NCBI GenBank assembly: GCA_024643655.1
Contig: JAHEMM010000002.1
Coordinates: 56,768-120,767 of the forward strand
Origin: Chitinophagaceae bacterium
GTDB taxonomy: Bacteria > Bacteroidota > Bacteroidia > Chitinophagales > Chitinophagaceae
DNA: 64,000 nucleotides
Reading direction: 5' to 3'
Shown here: piece by piece, positions 38,728 to 48,935 of the stretch
How positions within the stretch are numbered: position 1 is the stretch's first letter
Layout of the letters: each line of letters opens with the position of its first letter
Translations under genes and position numbers: made by a program
Notes under the pieces: model-generated
Seen by the model: the letters and a program-made list of their open reading frames with translations, nothing else
What the model was told of the DNA's origin: nothing
The model's database searches: none

Positions 38728-40917
38728 ATGAGAAATATATTCTGTCTTTCAACCCTGTTTATTATTAGCACATTTTCTTTACACACAAGTGCTCAAACTC
38801 CGCTAAAATTCAGGGATACAACAATCAATGGTTCACAAACATTTGCTATTGTTGTTGGTGTTTCGGAATATAAATATGTTCGACCATTAACGTATGCTGA
38901 TAAAGACGCCATTTTATTCAGCGATTACTTAAAATCTCCCGGAGGTGGAAATGTAAAAGACGAAAATATTTTCACATTACTGAATGACGAAGCTTCTAAT
39001 TCAAATTTCTGGACAAAAGGATTTCAATGGTTGAAAGCAAAGCAGCTACAAAAAGGTGATAAGCTTTTCATTTACCTGGCTGGTCATGGAGATGCAATTG
39101 ATGAAGATCAGTTTTTCTTTCTTGGTTACGATTGTAATCCTGAAGGTGATAAAAACAATTATCTTGTTAGCGGAACAATCCAATTATTTAATCTGAAGAA
39201 AAAGATTAAAAATGAAACAGCAAAAGGTGTAGAAGTATTTTTTATCATGGATGCTTGCCGTTCTAATGAATTACCGGGAGGAATTGCCGGGCAAAGTTTT
39301 TTAAATACAGCTATATCTGAAAAGAAAGCTGGCGAAATAATCATGCTGGCTACCGGTGCAGGGCAGGAATCATTGGAAGACAAGTCCATTGGTACCGGTC
39401 ATGGCCTATTTACATATTATTTAGTAGATGGGCTTAGTGGAGTTGCAGATACAGATGGAGCAGCAGATTATAAAGTTACTTTTAAAGAAATTCAATCATA
39501 TGTTGATAAAAATGTCCCTTCGGTTGCCGAAGAACGTTTTAAAAGAAAACAAGATCCTTATTTCTGTTGTAATGAAAATAGTGATAAAGTAATCAGCAAT
39601 GTTGACCCTGTTTATTTGGAAAAATGGTTAAAAACAAAAAAATCTCAAAATTCGGGGGGAGGCAACTCCTTTAACGGATTTTTTAATTCAACTACCAGCC
39701 ATCATTTTGTTGATACAATATTGGTTGAAACATATAATCAATTTAACCGGGCAATAAAAAATAAAAATATTACAGGTAATAAATCCGCTGAAGAATATTT
39801 TCAGCAATTAGCAGCAAAATATCCGGGCAATCCTTATACATTGGATGCCAAATCAACACTTACGGTCAACTACATTGATTTTGCCCAGGCAAAAGTTGAC
39901 CGCTATCTTTCTTGTTCAGAAACACTAACCAGTAAGCTTAAGCAGGAAAATTCAGAAGCAGCTATCCGATTAGAAAAAGCGATAAACTATGTACGGGAAG
40001 ATGATGAAGATTTTGCAAATTCATTAAAGGGAAGATTGTATTTATTAAAAGCAAGTGGTGATAATCCTTCCGCTGCAATTTCGTTTCAAAATGCGTATAC
40101 TGCTCTTTCAATTGACCCTAACGGAGCTTATATACAAAATAAACTTGCATTACTTCATTTTGATAATAATAATAAAGACAGTGCTTTATTTTATGCCAAT
40201 AAGGCTGTAAATACTGCGCCTAACTGGAAGTGTGCATTAACAACATTAGCGTTGGTACAAAATGCTGCCAATAAGAAACCCGATAACAAAAATGTAAAAA
40301 AGAATTCACCTTTTAGAAAAGTTAGTTTTGGTGCTACCATTGGCGGAGGTCTTAATCAGTCGAACCCAACTTATTCCGGTAATGCTAATACCGGCTATAT
40401 AGATGTAAGATCCACCACAGCTCCGGTATTTGATCTCGGTGTGATTGCTCAAATAAATATCGGTGGAAATATTTTTATTCGACCATCTGCTACTGTTAGT
40501 TTTGAAAACACTGATATTAATTTTATAAGAAGACTTCAAACAGGCGGCCAGGAAATTACAGAAACAATAGGATTAAAAGGAACGAATGCAAACATTGAAC
40601 TACCTTTTATTATACAGTTCTCTTCAAAAAACATAGCTCCCTATATTATGCTTGGGCCATCATTCAGCTATACAGTGAACCAGAATGCCACTACGGCAGA
40701 TATATTACCGGTAAAAAAATCATTACTTAACGGAAATGGTGGTTTTGGTGTAGATATAGGTTTAGGCAAATCAGGACTTTCATTATCGCCTGAAGTAAAA
40801 TATACAGCAGGCTTTTCTGATATTAAAGACCCCAATGGTACAAGCTCTTATGCGGGAGCATTATCTTCCTTAAAGAAAAATAGTTTTTCATTTAATTTGT
40901 ATTTGAGAAAAAGGTAA
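38728..40917 (+). CDS. Caspase-family (C14) domain protein with C-terminal outer-membrane beta-barrel-like domain
   Basis: QTFAIVVGVSEYKYVRPLTYADKDAILFSDYLK...LFIYLAGHGD (His120)...FFIMDACRS (Cys177); middle TPR-like region; C-terminal Gly/aromatic strand repeats (FGATIGGGLNQSNPTY...FIRPSATVSFE...FSFNLYLRKR). Confidence 0.87.
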   Translation: MRNIFCLSTLFIISTFSLHTSAQTPLKFRDTTINGSQTFAIVVGVSEYKYVRPLTYADKDAILFSDYLKSPGGGNVKDENIFTLLNDEASNSNFWTKGFQWLKAKQLQKGDKLFIYLAGHGDAIDEDQFFFLGYDCNPEGDKNNYLVSGTIQLFNLKKKIKNETAKGVEVFFIMDACRSNELPGGIAGQSFLNTAISEKKAGEIIMLATGAGQESLEDKSIGTGHGLFTYYLVDGLSGVADTDGAADYKVTFKEIQSYVDKNVPSVAEERFKRKQDPYFCCNENSDKVISNVDPVYLEKWLKTKKSQNSGGGNSFNGFFNSTTSHHFVDTILVETYNQFNRAIKNKNITGNKSAEEYFQQLAAKYPGNPYTLDAKSTLTVNYIDFAQAKVDRYLSCSETLTSKLKQENSEAAIRLEKAINYVREDDEDFANSLKGRLYLLKASGDNPSAAISFQNAYTALSIDPNGAYIQNKLALLHFDNNNKDSALFYANKAVNTAPNWKCALTTLALVQNAANKKPDNKNVKKNSPFRKVSFGATIGGGLNQSNPTYSGNANTGYIDVRSTTAPVFDLGVIAQINIGGNIFIRPSATVSFENTDINFIRRLQTGGQEITETIGLKGTNANIELPFIIQFSSKNIAPYIMLGPSFSYTVNQNATTADILPVKKSLLNGNGGFGVDIGLGKSGLSLSPEVKYTAGFSDIKDPNGTSSYAGALSSLKKNSFSFNLYLRKR

Positions 40918-40928
40918 TATATATATTT

Positions 40929-42530
40929 CTACTTCTGTATAAGTACTGCAAACTCCTGCTCCAAGGTCAAGGATTGATCGTATAGTAGTTTGATAAAATC
41001 ATTGCCGTATTTAGCATAATAATAAGTAAAATTTTCATGCCGTTCTTGCAACCCATTGCCAGGGAATAAATGTGATTTAAATTTTTGAATTTGCCGCAGT
41101 TGATCTGCAAATTTCCTTTTTTCTGCCCGCAACATTTTCTTTTCCAATTCCAGCAAGCGGTAAATTGCTTTTGATTTCAAAGATTCAACATGCTTTTCTA
41201 ATGTAGCATCAATTGTTATTGCCTGCTCTTTAAATGAATCATATAACTCTTCAACAGAACTTAGTGTGCCATTTATTTTTGTATTATTCTTACTTTCCTT
41301 TATCACAAGTCGATTCAATAATTCCTGTTCGGGAAAAAATGAATCTTCAACAGAAATATTTAGCTTACTCAAAAGTGTTTTCCATTTTTCTTCAACTAAC
41401 AAAAATGAATTGCGTAATACAAGTACTGGATAAGGCACTTTATAATATTCAAATAATGCTTTTAATTGCAACCAGTAAGCAGTTTCCCCTCCACCACCGA
41501 TGAATACAATATTAGGTAAAATCATTTCCTGATACAGTCCACGAAGAATAACATTCGGGCTAAACCTGTCAGGAAATAACTCTAATTCCTTCAATAACTC
41601 TTCCTGAGTGAATCTTTCATTTCCATTCAACACTTTCCAAACTCCGTTTTCCATTTCAATTCTATCTCTTCGATCATCTTTAAGATAGAATAAATTGATC
41701 TCTCTCGGATTCGCCTGTACTTTATATTTTGCTGCAGCAAGATCCTCAATTGATTTTTCTACTATACCCGATGCCTTTTGCTGAAGCAAGTCTTCTTTAA
41801 ACACATTTACTAATTGGCTTTTTAAAAGTGGATTATCTGGTTTCAAAATAATCAGGCCATATTCACCAAATAATGTATTTACAAATTGAAAAGTAGCTTG
41901 TTCAATATTTACTCCTTCCTTATAAGCAGCTTTAATAATATTTATAATCTCATTACCATGTGCAAGCACTGATAACTGACCTTCCATAGCTGTAATCAAC
42001 TTCAAAAGAGGCTTATCTACTTTCATCCTCCCTACAGCTCCTTTTTGGCTTGTTTCCCAAACCAATTTTTCACCCCCCAGATGTATATGATTTAATTCAT
42101 CCAGATCAGCGTCTTCAGAGCCAATATAGAATACAGGAATAAAATTATATTCTGGCAAAGATGTTTTTAAGCTATCTGCCAATTTTAATACATGAATAAT
42201 CTTATAAATAAAATAAAGCGGGCCTGTAAAAATATTATTCTGATGTGCGGTAGTTATGGTGAATGTATTTTCGGATAAAAGCGATTCAATATTCTTTTTT
42301 ACTTTATCCGTACTATCAATTGACTCATATTGCTTTTTCAATTCTTCAACCAATACCTTTCTCTTAGTTACAAAGCCCTGGCGTTCAACAATTGCTTTTT
42401 TAATGCCTTGTATAGAAGGGGGGTGTGAATAAAATGGTTTTATAGTATCTGCTTGATCTATATAATCTAAAACGATTTTTGAAAAAACGCCTGTTTGCCG
42501 GTAAGGTATTCTGGTAGATTTACAATCCAT
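40929..42530 (-). CDS. bshC: Bacillithiol biosynthesis cysteine-adding enzyme BshC
   Basis: FTITTAHQNNIFTGPLYFIYKIIHVLKLADSLK...FIPVFYIGSEDADLDELNHIHLGG...GGGGETAYWLQLKALFEYYKVPYPVLVLRNSFLLVE. Confidence 0.96.
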   Translation of the reverse strand: MDCKSTRIPYRQTGVFSKIVLDYIDQADTIKPFYSHPPSIQGIKKAIVERQGFVTKRKVLVEELKKQYESIDSTDKVKKNIESLLSENTFTITTAHQNNIFTGPLYFIYKIIHVLKLADSLKTSLPEYNFIPVFYIGSEDADLDELNHIHLGGEKLVWETSQKGAVGRMKVDKPLLKLITAMEGQLSVLAHGNEIINIIKAAYKEGVNIEQATFQFVNTLFGEYGLIILKPDNPLLKSQLVNVFKEDLLQQKASGIVEKSIEDLAAAKYKVQANPREINLFYLKDDRRDRIEMENGVWKVLNGNERFTQEELLKELELFPDRFSPNVILRGLYQEMILPNIVFIGGGGETAYWLQLKALFEYYKVPYPVLVLRNSFLLVEEKWKTLLSKLNISVEDSFFPEQELLNRLVIKESKNNTKINGTLSSVEELYDSFKEQAITIDATLEKHVESLKSKAIYRLLELEKKMLRAEKRKFADQLRQIQKFKSHLFPGNGLQERHENFTYYYAKYGNDFIKLLYDQSLTLEQEFAVLIQK

Positions 42531-42614
42531 ATTAAGCTTAGCAATACATATTTTAAATAAACTTGTTGCAAAAATAAGAACTTGACTATGATACTTCTAA
42601 CTACTCAAGATATT

Positions 42615-43865
42615 TTAACTAAACCGTTCAACAGTGAAGGGCTTTATATCCATACTAAGTGATTTGTTATTCACTATCTCATCTACCAGTTTCCCAGTTC
42701 CTGCACCAAGACTTAAACCCAACATGGAATGACCGGTAGCTATTGTTAAATTTTTAATTTTACCAACTCTGCCTATATAAGGCAATCCATCTGCAGAACA
42801 AGGCCGATATCCATACCAAATTTTTTCTTTCGGAGGCAACGGTACATCAAAATCCGGATAAAATCGTTTCACTGCATCAAGAATTCCTTGTACCCTATTC
42901 ATTCTTGGCGGCGTTTTATGTGAGGTGATTTCCATGGTACCTCCAAAGCGAATTTTATTTCCACCCATTGGAGTTATTGCTGCCCGCCCTTCAATTAATA
43001 CTGACGGATAGTTTACTTTATAAGGAGAATCCTCTAACGTAACAGAATAGCCTCTGCCAGGCATCAACGGAATTTTAACAGATAATAATTTAGCAGTTTG
43101 CCTGCCCCAGGAACCAGTTGCTAATACAATTTCATTAGCATCATAAGCATTATCAGTTGTAATTACTTTTGTAATTGCTCCACCTGTTGTTTCAAAACTA
43201 ACCACTTCCTGCTCAGAAATTAATTGAACCCCATTTTTCTTTAAATGACTGATTAAATTCTGCATTAATTTATTAGGATAACAATGTGCGTCACAATTAA
43301 AGTGAATTGCACCTTTAGCATTTATAGTAGTATTCGGTTCCAATGCTTGTAATTCTTCTTTGGATAATAATTTAGTATCCGACAATCCTAATTCTAACGC
43401 TTTTTCTACAGTATGATTAGCATGCTCCTCTCCTTTTTCTGTTTGAAATATTTCCAATAAACCTTTCTTCTCATATGCAAAATCAAAATCAGGAGTATTT
43501 AACCATGATTCATATTCCTTTTTACTTAAGAGTGCAATATCCCGCAAAGGTTCAGCAGCATTATTTACATGCTCTTTTGTTGCACTTTTCATAAATTTTA
43601 ATCCCCAGGAAATAAGATTCCAATCCATTCTTGGCTGTACATAAAAAGGACTTTTAGAGTTCCACATCCATTTCAAGCCCTGTTTTACAATACCGGGTGT
43701 GGCCAAAGGAATAAAATGGCTGGGACATATATATCCACAATTACCATATGAGCAGTTATCAGAAAAATCACCTTTATCAATCACTGTAACCTGCCATCCA
43801 GATTTTTGTAAATAAAATGCAGTGCTTAATCCAATAATGCCGCCACCTATTACAATTGCCTTCAT
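42615..43865 (-). CDS. FAD-dependent D-amino-acid dehydrogenase (candidate D-hydroxyproline dehydrogenase)
   Basis: AIVIGGGIIGLSTAFYLQKSGWQVTVIDKG; DadA-like C-terminus GYRPCSADGLPYIGRV...TGHSMLGLSLGAGTGKLV; adjacent to proline-racemase-family gene. Confidence 0.88.
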   Translation of the reverse strand: MKAIVIGGGIIGLSTAFYLQKSGWQVTVIDKGDFSDNCSYGNCGYICPSHFIPLATPGIVKQGLKWMWNSKSPFYVQPRMDWNLISWGLKFMKSATKEHVNNAAEPLRDIALLSKKEYESWLNTPDFDFAYEKKGLLEIFQTEKGEEHANHTVEKALELGLSDTKLLSKEELQALEPNTTINAKGAIHFNCDAHCYPNKLMQNLISHLKKNGVQLISEQEVVSFETTGGAITKVITTDNAYDANEIVLATGSWGRQTAKLLSVKIPLMPGRGYSVTLEDSPYKVNYPSVLIEGRAAITPMGGNKIRFGGTMEITSHKTPPRMNRVQGILDAVKRFYPDFDVPLPPKEKIWYGYRPCSADGLPYIGRVGKIKNLTIATGHSMLGLSLGAGTGKLVDEIVNNKSLSMDIKPFTVERFS

Positions 43866-43880
43866 ATAAATAAAATGAGT

Positions 43881-44843
43881 TTATAATTCAATTACCATCT
43901 CCTGTTCTGCAACACTATAACCAGCTTTCTTCAATTTTGTTTTTTCCGTTGATTCTTTTTTCAGCAATGGATTAGTATGATTAAAATGTATAAATACAAT
44001 TTTCGATCTTACTGAATCGGGTAAACCAGCAAACATTTTCATACTTTCTTCTACAAATGGATGTGGCACCTCACTCATATCTCTTCCTTGCAATTCGCCA
44101 TTAGCATAAAAAGTACCATCCAACAATGCAATATCAACTTTTTCAATTTCATTAATGATATTCCTTTCCCATTTTTCCCATTTATCAATGTCAGGAATAA
44201 ATAATATTTTCTTTTTTGAGGATTCAATGACAAAACCAACCGTTTCTGAAAACTCATCCCTATGCGGTACTCGTAAGGGAGTAATTTTAAAAGATGAATT
44301 TACGGTAAAACTGCTATCAGCATTTATTAGCCTCAATTCAATATTATTCAACTTCACTAATTGACTCCAGGGTCCATTGTTTCGAATAAATGAATCCAAT
44401 CTTGGCCTTGTATAAACAGGAACAGCATTTGCTCCCATTGCTTCTTTCCCTAATTGCATTAATCCGGTATAATGTCCTATATGAGCATGGGTAATAAATA
44501 TTCCATCGGGAGAATAATCATTCTTTTCATTTAAATAAGGCTGTAACAGGTGTAACTGTTCCGTTATATCCGGTGATGCTTCAAATAACCAATACTGATT
44601 GCTTTTCCTATCAACCAATGCTAAACTTGTAATATACTTTTTTTCTTCCAGGCCGTTCCAATAGGCGGCGCAACAATCCTTTGTACAACCAATCTGCGGA
44701 AAGCCAGCATCCTGGGCTGTGCCAAGAACAACTAAGAAATGATCGGGTAAATTTTTTATTCTATTGTTTGTAGTAGAATCAACTTTAGTTTCACACCCAA
44801 TAATTAAAGATGAAGCCAATAAAAGAAAAATTAATATTCTCAA
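43881..44843 (-). CDS. MBL-fold hydrolase, PqqB-like, predicted lipoprotein
   Basis: Lipobox LIIGCE; VVLGTAQDAGFPQIGCTKDCCAAYW and FITHAHIGHYTGL resemble PqqB. Confidence 0.83.
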   Translation of the reverse strand: MRILIFLLLASSLIIGCETKVDSTTNNRIKNLPDHFLVVLGTAQDAGFPQIGCTKDCCAAYWNGLEEKKYITSLALVDRKSNQYWLFEASPDITEQLHLLQPYLNEKNDYSPDGIFITHAHIGHYTGLMQLGKEAMGANAVPVYTRPRLDSFIRNNGPWSQLVKLNNIELRLINADSSFTVNSSFKITPLRVPHRDEFSETVGFVIESSKKKILFIPDIDKWEKWERNIINEIEKVDIALLDGTFYANGELQGRDMSEVPHPFVEESMKMFAGLPDSVRSKIVFIHFNHTNPLLKKESTEKTKLKKAGYSVAEQEMVIEL

Positions 44844-44855
44844 AATTATATCGGT

Positions 44856-45857
44856 TTATATTACTTGAAAACCATAAGCATAAGGATCATCTTCCTTATC
44901 AATCCAAATTGTATTGTATCCGTAAACTTTCGCCCAACCTTCAACAGAAGGTCGAATAGCAGGTTTGTCATTTACTTTCAGTTCTTCTTCAATCCTCCCG
45001 ACAAATTTACTTCCAATAATACTCTCATGAATAAACTCGTCTCCTTTTTTTAGTTTCCCTTTCGAATACCATTGCGCCATTCTTGCTGAAGTACCTGTAC
45101 CGCAGGGTGAACGATCTATTGCTTTTTCTCCATAAAAAACTGCATTCCTAGCTGTGGATTTTTTATCTTTTGTGTCGCCTGTCCATAAAATATGTGAGCA
45201 ACCTTTTATTGTTTCATCTTCGGGATGAATGAAATCAAATTTCGCATTTATATTTTTTCTTAACTCTCTGGCCCAGGCGATTAACTTATCGGCTGAATAA
45301 TAATCTATTCCTTTAAAATTTTTCTGGATATCCACAATTGCATAAAAATTTCCGCCATAAGCAACATCTACAACCAGTTCTCCCAATTCAGGACAATCAA
45401 CCAAAAGTTCTGATGAATGAAGAAAGGAAGCAACATTGGTCAATTTTACACTTTTTACTTTTTCATCTTGGGTTTGAAAGACAATATTAACCAACCCGGC
45501 TGGTGTCTCCATTTTAACAATTCCTGGATTTTTACATTGAATTAATCCATGCTCAATTGCAATAGTGATTGTACCTATTGTACCATGACCACACATTGGA
45601 AGACATCCGCTTGTTTCAATAAATAAAACTGCAACATCATTTTCTGGATCATGAGGCGGATATAAAATACTTCCACTCATCATATCGTGTCCTCTGGGTT
45701 CAAACATCAAACCAGTTCTTATCCAGTCATATTCGCTTAAAAAATGTTGTCTTTTTTCACTCATATTTTTACCTTGCAAATCGGGCCCACCATCTTTAAC
45801 TAAGCGAACAGGGTTGCCACAGGTATGCGCATCAATACAATTAAAAATATGCTTCAT
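44856..45857 (-). CDS. 4-hydroxyproline epimerase / proline racemase family
   Basis: IDAHTCGNPVRLV; MCGHGTIGTITIAIEHG; DRSPCGTGTSARMAQWYSKGKL (both catalytic Cys present). Confidence 0.93.
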   Translation of the reverse strand: MKHIFNCIDAHTCGNPVRLVKDGGPDLQGKNMSEKRQHFLSEYDWIRTGLMFEPRGHDMMSGSILYPPHDPENDVAVLFIETSGCLPMCGHGTIGTITIAIEHGLIQCKNPGIVKMETPAGLVNIVFQTQDEKVKSVKLTNVASFLHSSELLVDCPELGELVVDVAYGGNFYAIVDIQKNFKGIDYYSADKLIAWARELRKNINAKFDFIHPEDETIKGCSHILWTGDTKDKKSTARNAVFYGEKAIDRSPCGTGTSARMAQWYSKGKLKKGDEFIHESIIGSKFVGRIEEELKVNDKPAIRPSVEGWAKVYGYNTIWIDKEDDPYAYGFQVI

Positions 45858-45894
45858 CAGTTTTTTGTAAATTCGTTTTCAATAATTATCTAAA

Positions 45895-47178
45895 ATGGAA
45901 ACTTACGGCAAGATACTACTCATAGCGATGCCAGCCTTTTTACTCTTGGTACTTTTTGAAAAATGGTATGGATGGCGTAAAGGAAAGGATACCGTTCGTA
46001 ATATGGACATGATCAGCAGCCTGACCAGTGGCGTAACCAATGTAACCAAGGATGTAATTGGCCTATATTTTATTGTTTTATCTTATCCTTTTTTTCTACA
46101 TAATTTATCCATTACAAAAATCGAGTCTTCTATTCCAGTTTATATTATTGCATTTATTGCATTGGACTTTGCCGGGTATTGGGTACATCGCCTTCAGCAT
46201 GTAACAAATTTTTTCTGGAATGGCCATATTGTACATCATAGCAGCGAAGAGTTTAATCTTGCCTGCGCATTAAGACAAAGCATTTCCTCTATTGTAAAGA
46301 CATTTGCAATTTTTCTGTTACCAGCTGCATTACTTGGAGTGCCACAAGAAGTAATTGCAATAGTTGCTCCGTTACATTTATTCGCTCAATTCTGGTACCA
46401 TACTCAACATATAAATAAAATGGGATTTTTAGAAAAGCTGATTGTTACTCCATCTCATCATCGGGTACACCATGCTATAAACCCGGAATACATTGATAAA
46501 AACTATGGTCAGATCTTTATTTTCTGGGATTTTTGGTTTGGAACTTTTCAAAAAGAGTTGCCAGATGTGCCACCCGTATATGGAATTACCAGACCTGTTC
46601 GCACCTGGAATCCAATAAAAATAAACTTTCAACATATCTGGCTTTTGATTAAAGATGCCTGGAGAACCAAAAACTGGAAAGACAAATTTACACTATGGTT
46701 TAAACCAACAGGTTACAGACCTAAAGATGTAGCAACACAATACCCGATTTATAAAATTGACGATGTGTATCATTTTGAAAAATACGATACACAAACATCA
46801 GTGTCATTGAATCGCTGGTGTTGGATCCAATTAATTTTACTATTAATTTTCATAAGCTATATGTTTGGGAATATCGCTTTATTAAATAGTCAAGATCAGA
46901 ATTATATTTTTTGGTATGGGAGTTTTATTTTTTTAACTGTATACGCATTAACAGACTTGATGGATAGAAATTCTTCCGCAATCGTTTGGGAAACTATTAG
47001 AAGCGGATTAGGAGTATACTTTATATACCAACAGCAGGATTGGTTTGGCGCAAGCACATTTATACCCAACATACAATATTTGCTTTGTGCTTATTTTATT
47101 ATTTCCATAATAATTACAGCATTCTTTGTAATAAAGCATAAAAAAGAAGATAGCATCTCCTTATCAACAGCTTCTTAG
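45895..47178 (+). CDS. Sterol desaturase / fatty acid hydroxylase superfamily membrane protein
   Basis: HRLQH, HIVHHSS, TPSHHRVHHAINPEYIDKNYG histidine clusters with TM helices. Confidence 0.93.
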   Translation: METYGKILLIAMPAFLLLVLFEKWYGWRKGKDTVRNMDMISSLTSGVTNVTKDVIGLYFIVLSYPFFLHNLSITKIESSIPVYIIAFIALDFAGYWVHRLQHVTNFFWNGHIVHHSSEEFNLACALRQSISSIVKTFAIFLLPAALLGVPQEVIAIVAPLHLFAQFWYHTQHINKMGFLEKLIVTPSHHRVHHAINPEYIDKNYGQIFIFWDFWFGTFQKELPDVPPVYGITRPVRTWNPIKINFQHIWLLIKDAWRTKNWKDKFTLWFKPTGYRPKDVATQYPIYKIDDVYHFEKYDTQTSVSLNRWCWIQLILLLIFISYMFGNIALLNSQDQNYIFWYGSFIFLTVYALTDLMDRNSSAIVWETIRSGLGVYFIYQQQDWFGASTFIPNIQYLLCAYFIISIIITAFFVIKHKKEDSISLSTAS

Positions 47179-47180
47179 TT

Positions 47181-48668
47181 TTACGCTATTTTGTTTTTTG
47201 ACAACTCCCCATTAACTGTTCTCCATATCGCCAAAGGGTTTTCATTCTTTAATTCATCCGGTAACAATTCATTTTCCCAGTTTTGAAATGAAAGAGGTCT
47301 TACAAATCTTTTAATTGCATCTGGCCCTACAGCTGTAAATCTCGAATCAGTAGTAGAGGGGAATGGGCCTCCATGATGCATGGCTTCACAAACTTCAACT
47401 CCGGTTGGTACAGCATTTAAAATAAACCGACCACAAATATTTTTTACGGCATCTATCAACCCTTCATTCTCTTTAATATCATTTACAGACCCCATTATTG
47501 TAGCCGTCAATTGTCCTTCAATCTGTTTCGTTACCTTTTGCATTTCTTGTAAATCCTTACACTTTATGATCAGTGAATATGGACCAAAGACTTCCTGATG
47601 CAATAAAGGGTTATTCATAAAAGCTGTTGCAGTCGCAGTTGCTACCGTTGGAATTCCTTCATACATAAGGGGTTCTTTTTCTGCTACAGCAACTGTTTCT
47701 ACATCCGGCTGCGATAAACTATTTGCTCTTTTTTCAATGTAATTTTTAAATATTCCGGTATTTAACATTGCTGCTGGTGTAGCATTTTTGATCGCTATTG
47801 ATAAAGAACTTATGAATTTATTGAGATCCTCATTATCAATTCCAATTATCAATCCTGGGTTTGTGCAAAATTGTCCAACACCCAACGTAATTGAACCTGC
47901 ATACATTTCAGCTATTTCCGTAGCAGATGTTCTCATTTTTTCAGGTAATAAGAAAACTGGATTTATGCTACTCATTTCTGCAAATACGGGAATGGGCTCT
48001 TTTCGTTGATTGGCAATTTCATACAAGGCTTTTCCTCCTCTAATTGATCCGGTAAAACCAACCGCTTTTGTAAATGAATTCGCTACCAAAGCTTGGCCCA
48101 CCTCAAATGTTTCACTATGTATATGTGAAAAAATACCTTCAGGCATATAGCAATCTGCTGCAGCTTTTAATATTGCACGGGCAACCAGTTCACTGGTCTT
48201 TGCATGTTCAGGATGTGCTTTTACTATTACTGGACAACCGGCTGCAAATGCACTGGCAGTATCTCCGCCAGCTGTTGAATAAGCAAAAGGGAAATTTGCT
48301 GCACCAAATACTACAACAGGACCAAGCGGAATAAGCATTTTTCTGATATCAGGTTTTGCCGGAATTGATTCTTTCACTCCTGTATTTATTCTTATATCCA
48401 ACCAATCGCCTTTTTCGCAGGCATCAGCATAAGATGTTAATTGATACATAGTTCTAGCTCTCTCATTCTTTAACCTTGCCATTGGTAGATTAGTTTCACT
48501 CATCGCTACTTCCAGCAATTCGTCTCCACAAGCTTCCAATTCTTTCGCAATAGCTCTCATAAAGTCTGCTCTTTGCTTCAAACTCATTTTACGATAAATA
48601 TGAAATGCCTGCCAGGCTTTGCTCATTATAGCATCTACGGCTGCAACTGCTGTGTATTGAATAGTCAT
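47181..48668 (-). CDS. Aldehyde dehydrogenase (2,5-dioxovalerate/alpha-ketoglutaric semialdehyde dehydrogenase type)
   Basis: GPVVVFGAANFPFAYSTAGGDTASAFAAGCPVIVKAHPEH; FTGSIRGGKAL; GQFCTNPG. Start likely ATG 48668. Confidence 0.92.
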   Translation of the reverse strand: MTIQYTAVAAVDAIMSKAWQAFHIYRKMSLKQRADFMRAIAKELEACGDELLEVAMSETNLPMARLKNERARTMYQLTSYADACEKGDWLDIRINTGVKESIPAKPDIRKMLIPLGPVVVFGAANFPFAYSTAGGDTASAFAAGCPVIVKAHPEHAKTSELVARAILKAAADCYMPEGIFSHIHSETFEVGQALVANSFTKAVGFTGSIRGGKALYEIANQRKEPIPVFAEMSSINPVFLLPEKMRTSATEIAEMYAGSITLGVGQFCTNPGLIIGIDNEDLNKFISSLSIAIKNATPAAMLNTGIFKNYIEKRANSLSQPDVETVAVAEKEPLMYEGIPTVATATATAFMNNPLLHQEVFGPYSLIIKCKDLQEMQKVTKQIEGQLTATIMGSVNDIKENEGLIDAVKNICGRFILNAVPTGVEVCEAMHHGGPFPSTTDSRFTAVGPDAIKRFVRPLSFQNWENELLPDELKNENPLAIWRTVNGELSKNKIA

Positions 48669-48935
48669 AATTTGATTTAATTTTTTCAAAAATACATTTT
48701 AATACTTTGCAAAAATGGTTAATAAGTACTTAAACAGATTTAGAATTTATATCGCTTTATTATCTTTCTTTGTTAAAATTTAAAAGTGCCCATTTACGCC
48801 TGGATTCAATCGCCCACATCACAAATAAATTATTTTTTAATCTGCTTTTTTTAGCTTACATTAAGAGAGTAAACTAAAACCAGATTTGAAAACCAACAAT
48901 ATATCAATTTTCAAATTTTATCCCCATTAATTTTT

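Noticed and set aside
43881-44843. Calling the MBL-fold gene pqqB
   Set aside because: Sequence resembles PqqB, but there are no other pqq genes, a lipobox is present, and it sits in a hydroxyproline cluster.
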